A stretch of 55,522 nt of DNA from Burkholderiaceae bacterium (GTDB lineage: Bacteria > Pseudomonadota > Gammaproteobacteria > Burkholderiales > Burkholderiaceae_E). Position 1 is the stretch's first letter; the number at the start of each line of letters is the position of its first letter. The stretch spans positions 1 to 55,522 of the forward strand of contig JADJVQ010000034.1 of the NCBI GenBank assembly GCA_016710525.1, written 5' to 3'. Shown piece by piece: positions 32,104 to 39,646 of the stretch. Both the position numbers and the translations under genes were made by a program. Under the pieces are notes generated by a model. That model was not told where the DNA came from, made no database searches, and was given only the letters and a program-made list of their open reading frames with translations.

Positions 32104-33198
32104 ATGAAAGTTCAATCCCTGACCTACGAGGCCGTACGGGTGCGTGCCGTGCTCGTGCCGCTGAAGCGCAAGGTCGTCTCGCGAGTCGGCTTCTTCGATC
32201 ACTGGCCCCTGATCCTGATCGACCTGCAGACAAAGGAAGGAATCGTCGGGACGAGCTACCTGGAACCCTATCTCCAGGCTTCGCCGCGATACATCATGCC
32301 GGCCATCAGCGACCTCGTCGAAGCCCGCAAGGGCAAGCCCCTGGCGCCGATGGCCGATTTCCAGCCGGGCCGCAAGTCGCTCAATCTCATCGGTTACGAA
32401 GGCGTCGCGATGATCGCCAACGCCGGCATCGACATGGCCGCCTGGGATGCGCTGGCCAAGGCGGCAGACGTTCCGCTGGCCGTGCTGCTGGGCGGCACGG
32501 TGGGAAGCGTGCCCGCGTACAACAGCAACGGCCTCTGGCTGACCGACCCCGGCAGTCTCCATGACGAAGCCGCGGAACTGGCCGCCGAGGGCGGATTCGA
32601 TGCGTTCAAGCTGAGGCTCGGGCGCGACAAGCTGGCGGACGACCTTGTTGCGATCTCGCAGGTGCGCGCCGCCGTCGGGTCGGACGCGAAGCTGATGGTG
32701 GACTTCAACCAGGGACTGACGCTTGGCGACGCGATCCGACGCTGCCATGCGCTCGACGACCTCGGGCTGTACTGGTTCGAGGAACCGACCACGTACAACA
32801 ACCTCGAGGGCTACGCGCTACTGGCTCGGGAGCTGCGCACGCCGCTTCAGCTGGGCGAGAACTTCTACGGCCCGCGCGAACTGTATCGGGCGGTCACGAT
32901 GCAGGCGGGCGACTACGTGATGCCCGACATGATGCGGATCGGCGGCGTGTCCGGATGGCTGCGGTCGGTTCCGATCGCGGCAGCGGCTGGCATCGAGGTC
33001 TCCACGCACCTGTATCCGGAAGTCTCGGCGCACCTCATGCGCGTCACCGAGACGGCGCATTGGCTGGAGTGGCAGGACTGGGCCGACCCGATCCTGAAGG
33101 AACCTTTCCCGGTGGCAGCCGGGCAGTTGGAGATTCCGGATCGCGCCGGGATTGGCATCGAATGGAACGAAGAAGCGGTCAGGCGGTTTGCCGTCTAG
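32104..33198 (+). CDS. Mandelate racemase/muconate lactonizing enzyme family protein (mandelate-racemase subgroup)
   Basis: A 364-residue enolase-superfamily enzyme from ATG 32104 (AGGAG upstream). The catalytic residues align with Pseudomonas mandelate racemase at a constant offset of five: K169 (MR K164), D200, E226 and E252 (Mg2+ ligands), D275 and H302 (MR D270-H297 dyad). The second lysine of the KxK pair (MR K166, the S-specific base) is Arg171 here (KLR). So the His/Asp base is kept but the opposite base is altered, which may favour a one-base reaction such as dehydration of an acid sugar rather than racemisation. The LysR gene next to it is the probable regulator. Confidence 0.88.
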   Translation: MKVQSLTYEAVRVRAVLVPLKRKVVSRVGFFDHWPLILIDLQTKEGIVGTSYLEPYLQASPRYIMPAISDLVEARKGKPLAPMADFQPGRKSLNLIGYEGVAMIANAGIDMAAWDALAKAADVPLAVLLGGTVGSVPAYNSNGLWLTDPGSLHDEAAELAAEGGFDAFKLRLGRDKLADDLVAISQVRAAVGSDAKLMVDFNQGLTLGDAIRRCHALDDLGLYWFEEPTTYNNLEGYALLARELRTPLQLGENFYGPRELYRAVTMQAGDYVMPDMMRIGGVSGWLRSVPIAAAAGIEVSTHLYPEVSAHLMRVTETAHWLEWQDWADPILKEPFPVAAGQLEIPDRAGIGIEWNEEAVRRFAV

Positions 33199-33243
33199 CG
33201 ATCGGCCTCGTCCGGGGGACGGGGCCGCTCGTCGCGATAAGCC

Positions 33244-33855
33244 TCAGCCGGCCTTGCGCTGGCGAGTCTTCGCCTTCCCGGCGCCCGGTGCGCTCAGCGA
33301 ACTCAGGATGGCATCGCGGCAGACCGCGAGAATTTCATCGGCGAGGGGGGAATCGTCCGGGCAGGCCCGCGACATGACCAGGGCGCCCACCGCGTGCGAC
33401 AGCAGGTCGAGGATCCTGGCTCGCGCCTGAGCCGCTTCGGCCGGGTCCGATGGAGGGCCCTCCTGGCTCAGCATGGCCAGCAGGCTCTCGACGCCCCCCT
33501 CGAAGGCGACCCGGACCGAATCCGGCTGCCGCGCCACGTCGGCACCCAGCGCAGCCATCGTGCAGCCGGTCGCACGGCTGTCCCGGTGCTCGCGCGAAAG
33601 GTAGTGCCCGATGAACACCGACGGGTCCACGCCCTCGGCCAAGGCCCCGGTCTTGGCGATGCCGCAGGCCGTGGCCTCGGCCATCAGGTCGGCCTTCGAG
33701 CCGAACTGCTTGTAGAAGCCGCCATGGGTGAAGCCCGCGGCTGCCATCAGATCGGCAACGCCGACCCCATCGAACCCGCGCTCGCGAAACAGCCGGGAGG
33801 CCGTCTCGACGACGAGGGCTCGGTTGGCTTGCGCCTGTGCCTTGGTGATTTTCAT
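33244..33855 (-). CDS. TetR-family transcriptional repressor
   Basis: A 203-residue regulator from ATG 33855. The helix-turn-helix is in LFRERGFDGVGVADLMAAAG with FTHGGFYKQFGSKADLM. The ligand domain contains CGIAKTG and EHRDSRATGCTMAALGADV, the pattern of the TetR subgroup that often controls short oxidoreductases. The C-terminus is basic (GAGKAKTRQRKAG). It is divergent from the MDR oxidoreductase gene at 34016, and two palindromes in the gap are candidate operators. It is a likely repressor of that operon. Confidence 0.92.
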   Translation of the reverse strand: MKITKAQAQANRALVVETASRLFRERGFDGVGVADLMAAAGFTHGGFYKQFGSKADLMAEATACGIAKTGALAEGVDPSVFIGHYLSREHRDSRATGCTMAALGADVARQPDSVRVAFEGGVESLLAMLSQEGPPSDPAEAAQARARILDLLSHAVGALVMSRACPDDSPLADEILAVCRDAILSSLSAPGAGKAKTRQRKAG

Positions 33856-33893
33856 CGCTGCCTGACGTGCGTGTGTTCGCCCTTTCGGCTATC

Positions 33894-33955
33894 GACTATA
33901 CATTGATGATGCTCGTCATCAAAGTGTTGACTTTTAAGATTATGATCGTCATCAT
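33894..33955. promoter_or_regulatory. Divergent promoter and operator region, tetR / MDR operon
   Basis: TTGATGA (33903-33909) and TCATCAA (33916-33922) form a perfect 7-bp inverted repeat. ATGAT-CGTC-ATCAT at 33942-33955 is a second palindrome with related core. On the minus strand TTGATG and, 16 bases on, TATAGT (33899-33894) give a promoter for the tetR gene that is overlapped by the first palindrome. This suits TetR autorepression and repression of the divergent operon. Confidence 0.55.
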
Positions 33956-34015
33956 TAAATCCTTCGAACTTGCCGAGCCCGGCGAGACGCACACCCCGAA
34001 ACCCTGCGAGCCCCC

Positions 34016-35017
34016 ATGAAAGCACTCACCTTCAAACGCTATGGCAAGTCGCCCGAGATCGGGTTCGCCGACGTGCCACGTCCGGCACTGAAGGCCGACG
34101 AACTGCTGGTCCAGGTGCACGCGGCGAGCGTGAACCCGATCGACAACATGATTCCGACCGGGCTCTTCAAGGCCGTCGTGAAGTTCCAGCTTCCGGCCAC
34201 GCTGGGCAGCGATCTGGCCGGCGTGGTCACCGAGGTCGGCAGCCGGGTGACCCGCTTCAAGCCGGGTGACGCGGTCTTCGCCAACATCTTCGACCAGGGC
34301 ACGGGCTCGATCGCCGAGTTCGCGGTCGTGCCCGAGAGCGCCGCCGCCCTGAAGCCGGCCAACCTGGACTTCGTGCAGGCGGCATCGATCCCGATGGTCG
34401 GGCTGACCTCCTGGCAGGCGCTCAAGGAGCGCATCGGTCTGCGGGCGGGACAGAAGGTGTTCATTCCGGCGGGCTCCGGCGGCATCGGCACCTTTGCGAT
34501 CCAGTTGGCCAAGCTGCTCGGCGCCAAGGTGGGCACGACCACCAGCACCGGCAATGTCGACCTGGTCCGCAGCCTGGGCGCCGACGAGGTGGTCGACTAC
34601 AAGCAGCAGGAGTTCGAGAAGGTGCTGCGCGGCTATGACGCGGCACTGGGCACCGTCAGGGGCGACTCGATCGAGAAGTCCATCGGCATCCTGAAGGCCC
34701 GCGGCAAGATCGTCTCCCTGGTCGGGCCGCTGGACGTCGCCTTCGCGCGCGCGCGCCGGGCCAATGTCGTGCTGACCATCGTGTTCGCACTGATGAGCCG
34801 CAGGATCAAGCGACTGGCGAAGCAGCAGGACGTCGACTACTCGTTCCTCTTTGCCCGCGCCGACGGCGATCAGCTCGCCCAGATCGGCAAGCTTCTCGAG
34901 ACGCAGCGCATCCGCCCGGTCATCGACAGGGTGTTTCCCTTCGAGCAGGCCAAGGAAGCGCTGGATTACCTCGCCCTGGGGCGCGCCAAGGGCAAGGTCG
35001 TCGTGCAGATTCGATAG
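34016..35017 (+). CDS. MDR-family NADP-dependent oxidoreductase (quinone oxidoreductase-like)
   Basis: A 333-residue medium-chain reductase from ATG 34016. The N-terminal catalytic domain (VHAASVNPIDNMIPTGLFKA, LGSDLAGVVTEVGSRVTRFK, GDAVFAN) lacks the zinc-binding cysteines of alcohol dehydrogenases. The Rossmann motif is IPAGSGGIGTFAIQLAKLLG. It most resembles zeta-crystallin/quinone and enone reductases, which reduce alpha,beta-unsaturated carbonyls with NADPH. It is the first gene of an operon with two alpha/beta hydrolases and an SCP2-like protein, and is divergent from tetR. Confidence 0.92.
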   Translation: MKALTFKRYGKSPEIGFADVPRPALKADELLVQVHAASVNPIDNMIPTGLFKAVVKFQLPATLGSDLAGVVTEVGSRVTRFKPGDAVFANIFDQGTGSIAEFAVVPESAAALKPANLDFVQAASIPMVGLTSWQALKERIGLRAGQKVFIPAGSGGIGTFAIQLAKLLGAKVGTTTSTGNVDLVRSLGADEVVDYKQQEFEKVLRGYDAALGTVRGDSIEKSIGILKARGKIVSLVGPLDVAFARARRANVVLTIVFALMSRRIKRLAKQQDVDYSFLFARADGDQLAQIGKLLETQRIRPVIDRVFPFEQAKEALDYLALGRAKGKVVVQIR

Positions 35018-35031
35018 CCATGGAGATCGCA

Positions 35032-36063
35032 ATGAAGATCGAGAACAACGTCGCCCTCGCAACGGGCGCGAACCTGCGTCAACGCAGCAACCGCACGCGC
35101 CAGCTGATGCATCGCATGGCGCTGACCATGGCCTTGAGTTCGCTGTTCACCTCGGCGCCGGCGCAACAGCGTGACGTTTCGCCGGGCGGTGTCCAGACCC
35201 CTGCTGCGGCGATGTCCCCAGCGCAGGGCCAGCGCTGGATCGATGTGCCGACGCAGACCCTGTCCGCGGGTGGTCTCGATTTCGCCTACCGGGAGCTCGG
35301 CAAGCAGCATGGCGGCACGCCGGTCGTGCTGCTGGTCCACCTGGCTGCGGTGCTCGACAACTGGGACCCCCGCATCGTGGATGGTCTCGCCGCCAGGCAT
35401 CACGTGATCGCCTTCGACAATCGCGGCATCGGCGCGTCCAGCGGATCGCCGTCGAGTTCGATGGAGCAGATGGCTGACGACGCCGTCACCTTCATCAAGG
35501 CCAAGGGATTCAAGCAGGTTGACCTGTTCGGCTTTTCGATGGGCGGGATGATCGCCCAGGAAATCGTGCTGAAGGATCCGCAACTCGTGCGCAGGATGAT
35601 TCTTGCGGGAACGGGACCTGCCGGCGGCGAGGGCATCAGCACCGTGGCCGGGGTGACCTTCTACGACATTCTGCGGGGCTTGCTCACCGGGCAGGACGCC
35701 AAGCAATTCCTGTTCTTCACCCGGACACCGAACGGCATCGAGGCAGGCAAGGCGTTCCTGGCGCGCCTGAAGGAACGGACACAGAACCGTGACACGGAGA
35801 TCGCCGTGAGCGCTTTGTTCGCTCAACTGGAAGCGTTGCGCACCTGGGGTCTGAAGCAGCCGGCGGATCTGTCGGTCGTCAAGCATCCCGTGCTCGTTGC
35901 CAACGGCGACGCCGACCGCATGGTGCCGACGACAAACACACACGACCTTGCTCGCCGCCTGCCCAACAGCAAGCTGATCATCTACCCCGACTCCGGCCAT
36001 GGCGCCATCTTCCAGTTCCACGGCGACTTCGTGCCCAAGGCACTCGAGTTCCTGGCGCGATAG
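35032..36063 (+). CDS. Alpha/beta hydrolase
   Basis: A 343-residue hydrolase. ATG 35032 is preferred over ATG 35020 because GGAGATCGCA precedes it. A 30-residue extension leads to a hydrophobic stretch (MALTMALSSLFTSAPAQQ) that may be an export signal. The fold markers are VVLLVHLAAVLDNWDPRIVD (oxyanion region; VHLAA replaces the usual HGxG), nucleophile elbow GFSMGG, acid in GDADRMVP and catalytic His in DSGHG. It lies 14 bases after the MDR reductase stop. The close relative next in the operon shares the layout, so the pair probably arose by duplication. Confidence 0.9.
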   Translation: MKIENNVALATGANLRQRSNRTRQLMHRMALTMALSSLFTSAPAQQRDVSPGGVQTPAAAMSPAQGQRWIDVPTQTLSAGGLDFAYRELGKQHGGTPVVLLVHLAAVLDNWDPRIVDGLAARHHVIAFDNRGIGASSGSPSSSMEQMADDAVTFIKAKGFKQVDLFGFSMGGMIAQEIVLKDPQLVRRMILAGTGPAGGEGISTVAGVTFYDILRGLLTGQDAKQFLFFTRTPNGIEAGKAFLARLKERTQNRDTEIAVSALFAQLEALRTWGLKQPADLSVVKHPVLVANGDADRMVPTTNTHDLARRLPNSKLIIYPDSGHGAIFQFHGDFVPKALEFLAR

Positions 36064-36086
36064 GCCCTTCGAAGGAAGAAAAAGAC

Positions 36087-36932
36087 ATGACCGATTCGCA
36101 CGACACAACCCCAACCCGCTTCGTTGAAATCGACGGCGACCGATTTGCCTATCGCCGCTGGGGCAATGCGTCGAGCGGCCAGCCGCCGCTGCTCTTCCTC
36201 CAGCACTTCCGCGGCGGCATGGACCACTGGGACCCGCTGATGACGGATGGCCTGGCCGCCGGGCGCGAGGTCATTCTGTACAACGGCCGCGGGGTCGCGT
36301 CCTCTTCCGGCAAGCCGCGCACACGCATCGAACACATGGCCGACGACGCGGCTGCGGTGATCCGTGCACTGGGTCTTCGCAAGGTCGACGTGCTGGGCTT
36401 CTCGCTCGGCGGTTATCAGGCGCAGGACCTGACCCGACGCCACCCTGATCTGGTCCGCAAGCTGATGCTGCTGGGCACCGGGCCGCGCGGTGGCAATCCC
36501 GATTCGGACCCTGGCGTGCTGGAACGGGCGCCACGGCCGGTTCCTACGGTGGACGACTTCCTGTTCCTGTTCTTCGGCCGCTCCGAAGCAGCACAGCAGG
36601 CCGGGCGCGACTTCTGGAAGCGCCGTCACCAGCGGGTGGACCAAGATCCGCCGAGTTCCCCTGACGTGATCCAGGCCCAGATCGAGTCGAACATGTACTA
36701 CCTGCCGAAGCTGGACCCCAGGGATCCGTTCGCGCACCTTCGAGAGATCGGGCAACCGACGTTCATCCTGAACGGCGTGAACGACGTGATGATCCCGACC
36801 ATCAACTCCTGGTCCATGGCGCAGAACATCCCGAATGCGCAACTGTTCGTCTACCCGGACGCCGGCCACGCAGCGCAGTTCCAGTACCCCGAGCGCTTCC
36901 TGAAGCACGCAATCCAGTTCCTCGTCGAGTGA
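36087..36932 (+). CDS. Alpha/beta hydrolase
   Basis: A 281-residue cytoplasmic hydrolase from ATG 36087 (GAAGGAAG upstream). Markers are LFLQHFRGGMDHWDPLMTDG, nucleophile elbow GFSLGG, NDVMIPT (acid region) and DAGHAA (His). No signal peptide is present, unlike its neighbour. It is like esterases and lactonases of the alpha/beta family; the substrate is unknown. It ends in TGATGA overlapping the start of the SCP2-like gene, so the two are translationally coupled. Confidence 0.9.
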   Translation: MTDSHDTTPTRFVEIDGDRFAYRRWGNASSGQPPLLFLQHFRGGMDHWDPLMTDGLAAGREVILYNGRGVASSSGKPRTRIEHMADDAAAVIRALGLRKVDVLGFSLGGYQAQDLTRRHPDLVRKLMLLGTGPRGGNPDSDPGVLERAPRPVPTVDDFLFLFFGRSEAAQQAGRDFWKRRHQRVDQDPPSSPDVIQAQIESNMYYLPKLDPRDPFAHLREIGQPTFILNGVNDVMIPTINSWSMAQNIPNAQLFVYPDAGHAAQFQYPERFLKHAIQFLVE

Positions 36933-37306
36933 TGACCATGCTGAAATTCAAGTTCCTGCTCTGGATGATGCCCAGGCTGCTGCAAAGGGCCATCGACACC
37001 AAGCCCGCCTGCGCGCACTACGTGTCCGGGAAGACCCTGGAATTTCAGATTCAGACGATCGGCAAGATCGGGCGTTATTTCCGCGTCGAGGACGGCAAGG
37101 TGAAGTCCTTTGCCGGCTTGACCACGACGCCGAAGTTCACGCTGACCTTCAGGAACGCGGACAGGGGTTTCAAGATCCTGTCCGCCAAGGACGGCAAGGA
37201 GGCCTTCCTGGCCGCCCTGCACGACGAGGACCTGGTCATCAGCGGCGACTTTGTCGAGGTGCTGTGGTTTCAGGGATTCACGGAGTTCCTGCAACCCGGC
37301 AAGTAG
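36932..37306 (+). CDS. SCP2 sterol-binding domain-like small protein
   Basis: A 124-residue protein from ATG 36932, which overlaps the hydrolase stop by one base. FLLWMMPRLLQRAIDTKPAC, GKTLEFQIQTIGKIGRYFRV, PKFTLTFRNADRGFKILSAK and AFLAALHDEDLVISGDFVEV fit the SCP2 fold, which binds lipid-like ligands. As the last gene of a reductase and hydrolase operon it may carry or sense a hydrophobic substrate. The assignment rests on the pattern and is moderate. Confidence 0.65.
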   Translation: MTMLKFKFLLWMMPRLLQRAIDTKPACAHYVSGKTLEFQIQTIGKIGRYFRVEDGKVKSFAGLTTTPKFTLTFRNADRGFKILSAKDGKEAFLAALHDEDLVISGDFVEVLWFQGFTEFLQPGK

Positions 37307-37348
37307 CGCATGCCGCTGGATCGACCGGCCAGCCGGCCGAGCGCCGGA

Positions 37349-37774
37349 CTAGGTTCCCGCGGTCGCGACGCTCAACAAGGTTTCGCCGGTGGCGACCAGC
37401 TTTTCCTCTTGCGACGCGACCGCGAAGAGTTCGCAGGCCGTGAAGACCTGAGTCTTGCCCGCCCTGACGACCCTCGCCCGCGCGATGAAGTGCTCGCCCC
37501 TGGCCGGGCGCAGGCAGTTCACCGAGAAGTGCGCGGCCAGCACGCCAGGGCCGGCGACAGTCACGGCCGCAAAGCCGCAGGCGGTGTCGATGAGGGCACC
37601 GATCAGCCCGGCGTGCAGGAAGCCGCTGTATTGCCCGAACTCGGGCCGCCAGGGCATGACGAGTTCGACCTGCCCTGCGGATGCCGACTTCACCTCCAAG
37701 CCGCACCAGCGGTTGAACGCGGCAGACTGATTGATGGCGCGCAGTTGGGCGTGGACATCGTGAACGTCTGTCAT
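37349..37774 (-). CDS. PaaI-family hot-dog thioesterase
   Basis: A 141-residue protein from ATG 37774. AAFNRWCGLEVKSASAGQVE, GQYSGFLHAGLIGALIDTAC and FSVNCLRPARGEHFIARARV match the PaaI/YdiI thioesterase group. The catalytic Asp in ALIDTACG and the conserved HAG are present. These enzymes hydrolyse aryl- or acyl-CoA thioesters in the cytoplasm. It is 36 bases downstream of the Old Yellow Enzyme gene on the same strand and is probably co-transcribed with it and the TetR gene. Confidence 0.9.
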   Translation of the reverse strand: MTDVHDVHAQLRAINQSAAFNRWCGLEVKSASAGQVELVMPWRPEFGQYSGFLHAGLIGALIDTACGFAAVTVAGPGVLAAHFSVNCLRPARGEHFIARARVVRAGKTQVFTACELFAVASQEEKLVATGETLLSVATAGT

Positions 37775-37810
37775 GGCATCGCTCCCGCGCCAGTCAAGGC
37801 AGGCAATGGC

Positions 37811-38887
37811 TCAGGCATGAAGCGCCGGGTAATCGGTGTAACCCTTTTCCCCAGGCGTGTAGAAGGTCTGCGGGTCCACCCCATTCAGCGGCGAACCCTG
37901 GCGCAGCCGCTCCACCAGGTCCGGGTTGGCGAGGAACGGGCGGCCCATCGCGATCAGGTCGGCGCGGCCGCTGGTCAGTGCTTGCTCGGCCTGTGCCTTG
38001 TCGAAGCCGCCGGCAGCAATGAACGGCCCTTTGAAGGCTTCGCGCATGGCCGCCTTGAGGCCATCCGGAACGGCCGGCGCCCCGAGTGCCGAATGGTCCA
38101 GCACATGGACGTACATCAGGCCGAGTTCGGAGAGTGCTCTGGTGAGCGCCAGATACTGCTCGTCGACACCCGCGAAGGCACCGGCGCCGTTGAACACCCC
38201 ATAGGGCGACAGCCGGATGCCGACACGGTCTGCGCCGATGGCCTTTGCAACCGCGGCCGCAACCTCCAGAACCAGCCGGTTGCGCCCCTCGGGCGTGCCA
38301 CCGTACCCATCAGCGCGGCGATTGATGTTGGCGTTCAGGAACTGTTCCAGCAGGTAGCCGTTGGCGGCGTGCAGTTCGACGCCGTCGAAGCCGGCTTCGA
38401 TGGCCAGTCGGGCTGCCTGAACGTATTCGCCCATGGCGGCCGCGATGTCGTCGGACGTCATCGCCCGCGGCGCCGTGTACGGCTGGCTGCCTTGCGCATC
38501 GGTCCACATCTCACCCGGGCAGGGCTGCGTCGATGGCCCGAGCACCTGGGCACCGGCCGGCAGGTTGGCCTGGTGGCTGACGCGCCCAGTGTGCATGAGC
38601 TGGACCACGATCCGGCCACCCTTGGCGTGCACGGCGTCCGTCACCAGCTTCCAGCCGGCCACATGCCGGGCATCGAAGAGGCCCGGAATGCGGGCATAGC
38701 CCAGGCCGTTGGGCGAAGGCGACGTGCCCTCGGTGATGATCAGGCCCGCGCCGGCACGTTGCGCGTAGTAGGTGGCCATCAGCGCATTGGCGGTGTTGTC
38801 GTGGACCGCACGGCTACGCGTCAACGGCGACATCACGAGGCGGTTGGCAAGCCGCACTTTGCGCAGCTGGATGGGTTCGAAGAGCAT
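37811..38887 (-). CDS. nemA: Alkene reductase of the Old Yellow Enzyme family (NemA-like)
   Basis: A 358-residue FMN enzyme from ATG 38887. MLFEPIQLRKVRLANRLVMS, PLTRSRAVHDNTANALMATY, QLMHTGRVSH and the substrate-binding pair HAANGYLLEQFLNANINRR (His and Asn that bind the carbonyl, Tyr as proton donor) are all present. AAGGFDKAQAEQALTSGRAD near the C-terminus is the phosphate-binding end of FMN. The family reduces activated C=C bonds, maleimides and nitro esters with NAD(P)H. It overlaps the tetR gene by 55 bases and is likely regulated by it, as in the nemRA arrangement of E. coli. The symbol is by analogy. Confidence 0.9.
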   Translation of the reverse strand: MLFEPIQLRKVRLANRLVMSPLTRSRAVHDNTANALMATYYAQRAGAGLIITEGTSPSPNGLGYARIPGLFDARHVAGWKLVTDAVHAKGGRIVVQLMHTGRVSHQANLPAGAQVLGPSTQPCPGEMWTDAQGSQPYTAPRAMTSDDIAAAMGEYVQAARLAIEAGFDGVELHAANGYLLEQFLNANINRRADGYGGTPEGRNRLVLEVAAAVAKAIGADRVGIRLSPYGVFNGAGAFAGVDEQYLALTRALSELGLMYVHVLDHSALGAPAVPDGLKAAMREAFKGPFIAAGGFDKAQAEQALTSGRADLIAMGRPFLANPDLVERLRQGSPLNGVDPQTFYTPGEKGYTDYPALHA

Positions 38888-39498
38888 GGGTCGTCCTTCA
38901 GAGGAGTGGAGATCGTTGAATGGGCGCTTGCGGTGCGGTTCAGCGCCAGCAGGCGATCGCGCACCGACTTCAGCAGCGTGTCGGACTTCTTCGGGTCGGT
39001 CTGCACCCGAGCCAGCAGCACGGCGCCGACCATCGCGCTCACCGCCATCATGGCGTCGGCCTCGTCCTGCTTGTGCATCGACTGCGCCAGCTGCGCGACG
39101 AAGTCGTCGATGGACCTCGACATGACGGCACGAGACGCCTCGTCGGCACGCGAAACATCGGATGCAAGCGCGGCGATGGCGCAGCCGCTGGTGCGCGCAT
39201 CCCGGTGTGCCCGGCTGACGTAGCCCCTGACTCGCGTTTCATAGCTGCGCGGCGCGTCAGCGGGCGTCGTGCTGGCGGCGGCCGTCCTGGCGCCTTCGAG
39301 CAGCGCCCGTTCCAGTGCCTGCGCGAGCAGGTCGGATCGGGATTCGAAGTGGTTGTAGAAGCCACCGTGCGTCAGGTCCACGCTGCGCATCAGCTTGCCG
39401 ACGCTCACCGACTCCAGGCCGGAGTCGCGCACCGCATCGGCAGCCTTGCGCAGGATGCGTTCGCGGCTTCGGGCCTTGTCGGCTTGTGAATGTCCCAT
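38833..39498 (-). CDS. TetR-family transcriptional repressor (upstream of Old Yellow Enzyme gene)
   Basis: A 221-residue regulator. ATG 39498 (MGHSQADKARSRERILRKAA) is chosen because AGGAAACC precedes it; an ATG at 39522 adds eight residues without a ribosome site. The helix-turn-helix is ESVSVGKLMRSVDLTHGGFY with NHFESRSDLLAQAL. CAIAALASDVSRADEASRAV resembles the NemR-like/YxaF group. The 3' end overlaps the OYE gene by 55 bases in another frame, which is unusually long for an operon overlap; the C-terminal 18 residues may be the result of a late indel. It is divergent from the acyl-CoA ligase operon and may control both. Confidence 0.85.
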   Translation of the reverse strand: MGHSQADKARSRERILRKAADAVRDSGLESVSVGKLMRSVDLTHGGFYNHFESRSDLLAQALERALLEGARTAAASTTPADAPRSYETRVRGYVSRAHRDARTSGCAIAALASDVSRADEASRAVMSRSIDDFVAQLAQSMHKQDEADAMMAVSAMVGAVLLARVQTDPKKSDTLLKSVRDRLLALNRTASAHSTISTPLKDDPCSSNPSSCAKCGLPTAS

Positions 39499-39646
39499 CG
39501 TGGTTTCCTGCGTGTTGACCATCTGGATTATATTCGTAATACTGCACGATGATGAATGTCATGCTTCAGAATGATGGATATCCTTCTATTCATACAGTCG
39601 TTCAACCAATGACACGGGCGTCCGCCGCCCGGCACCTGGAGGCACC

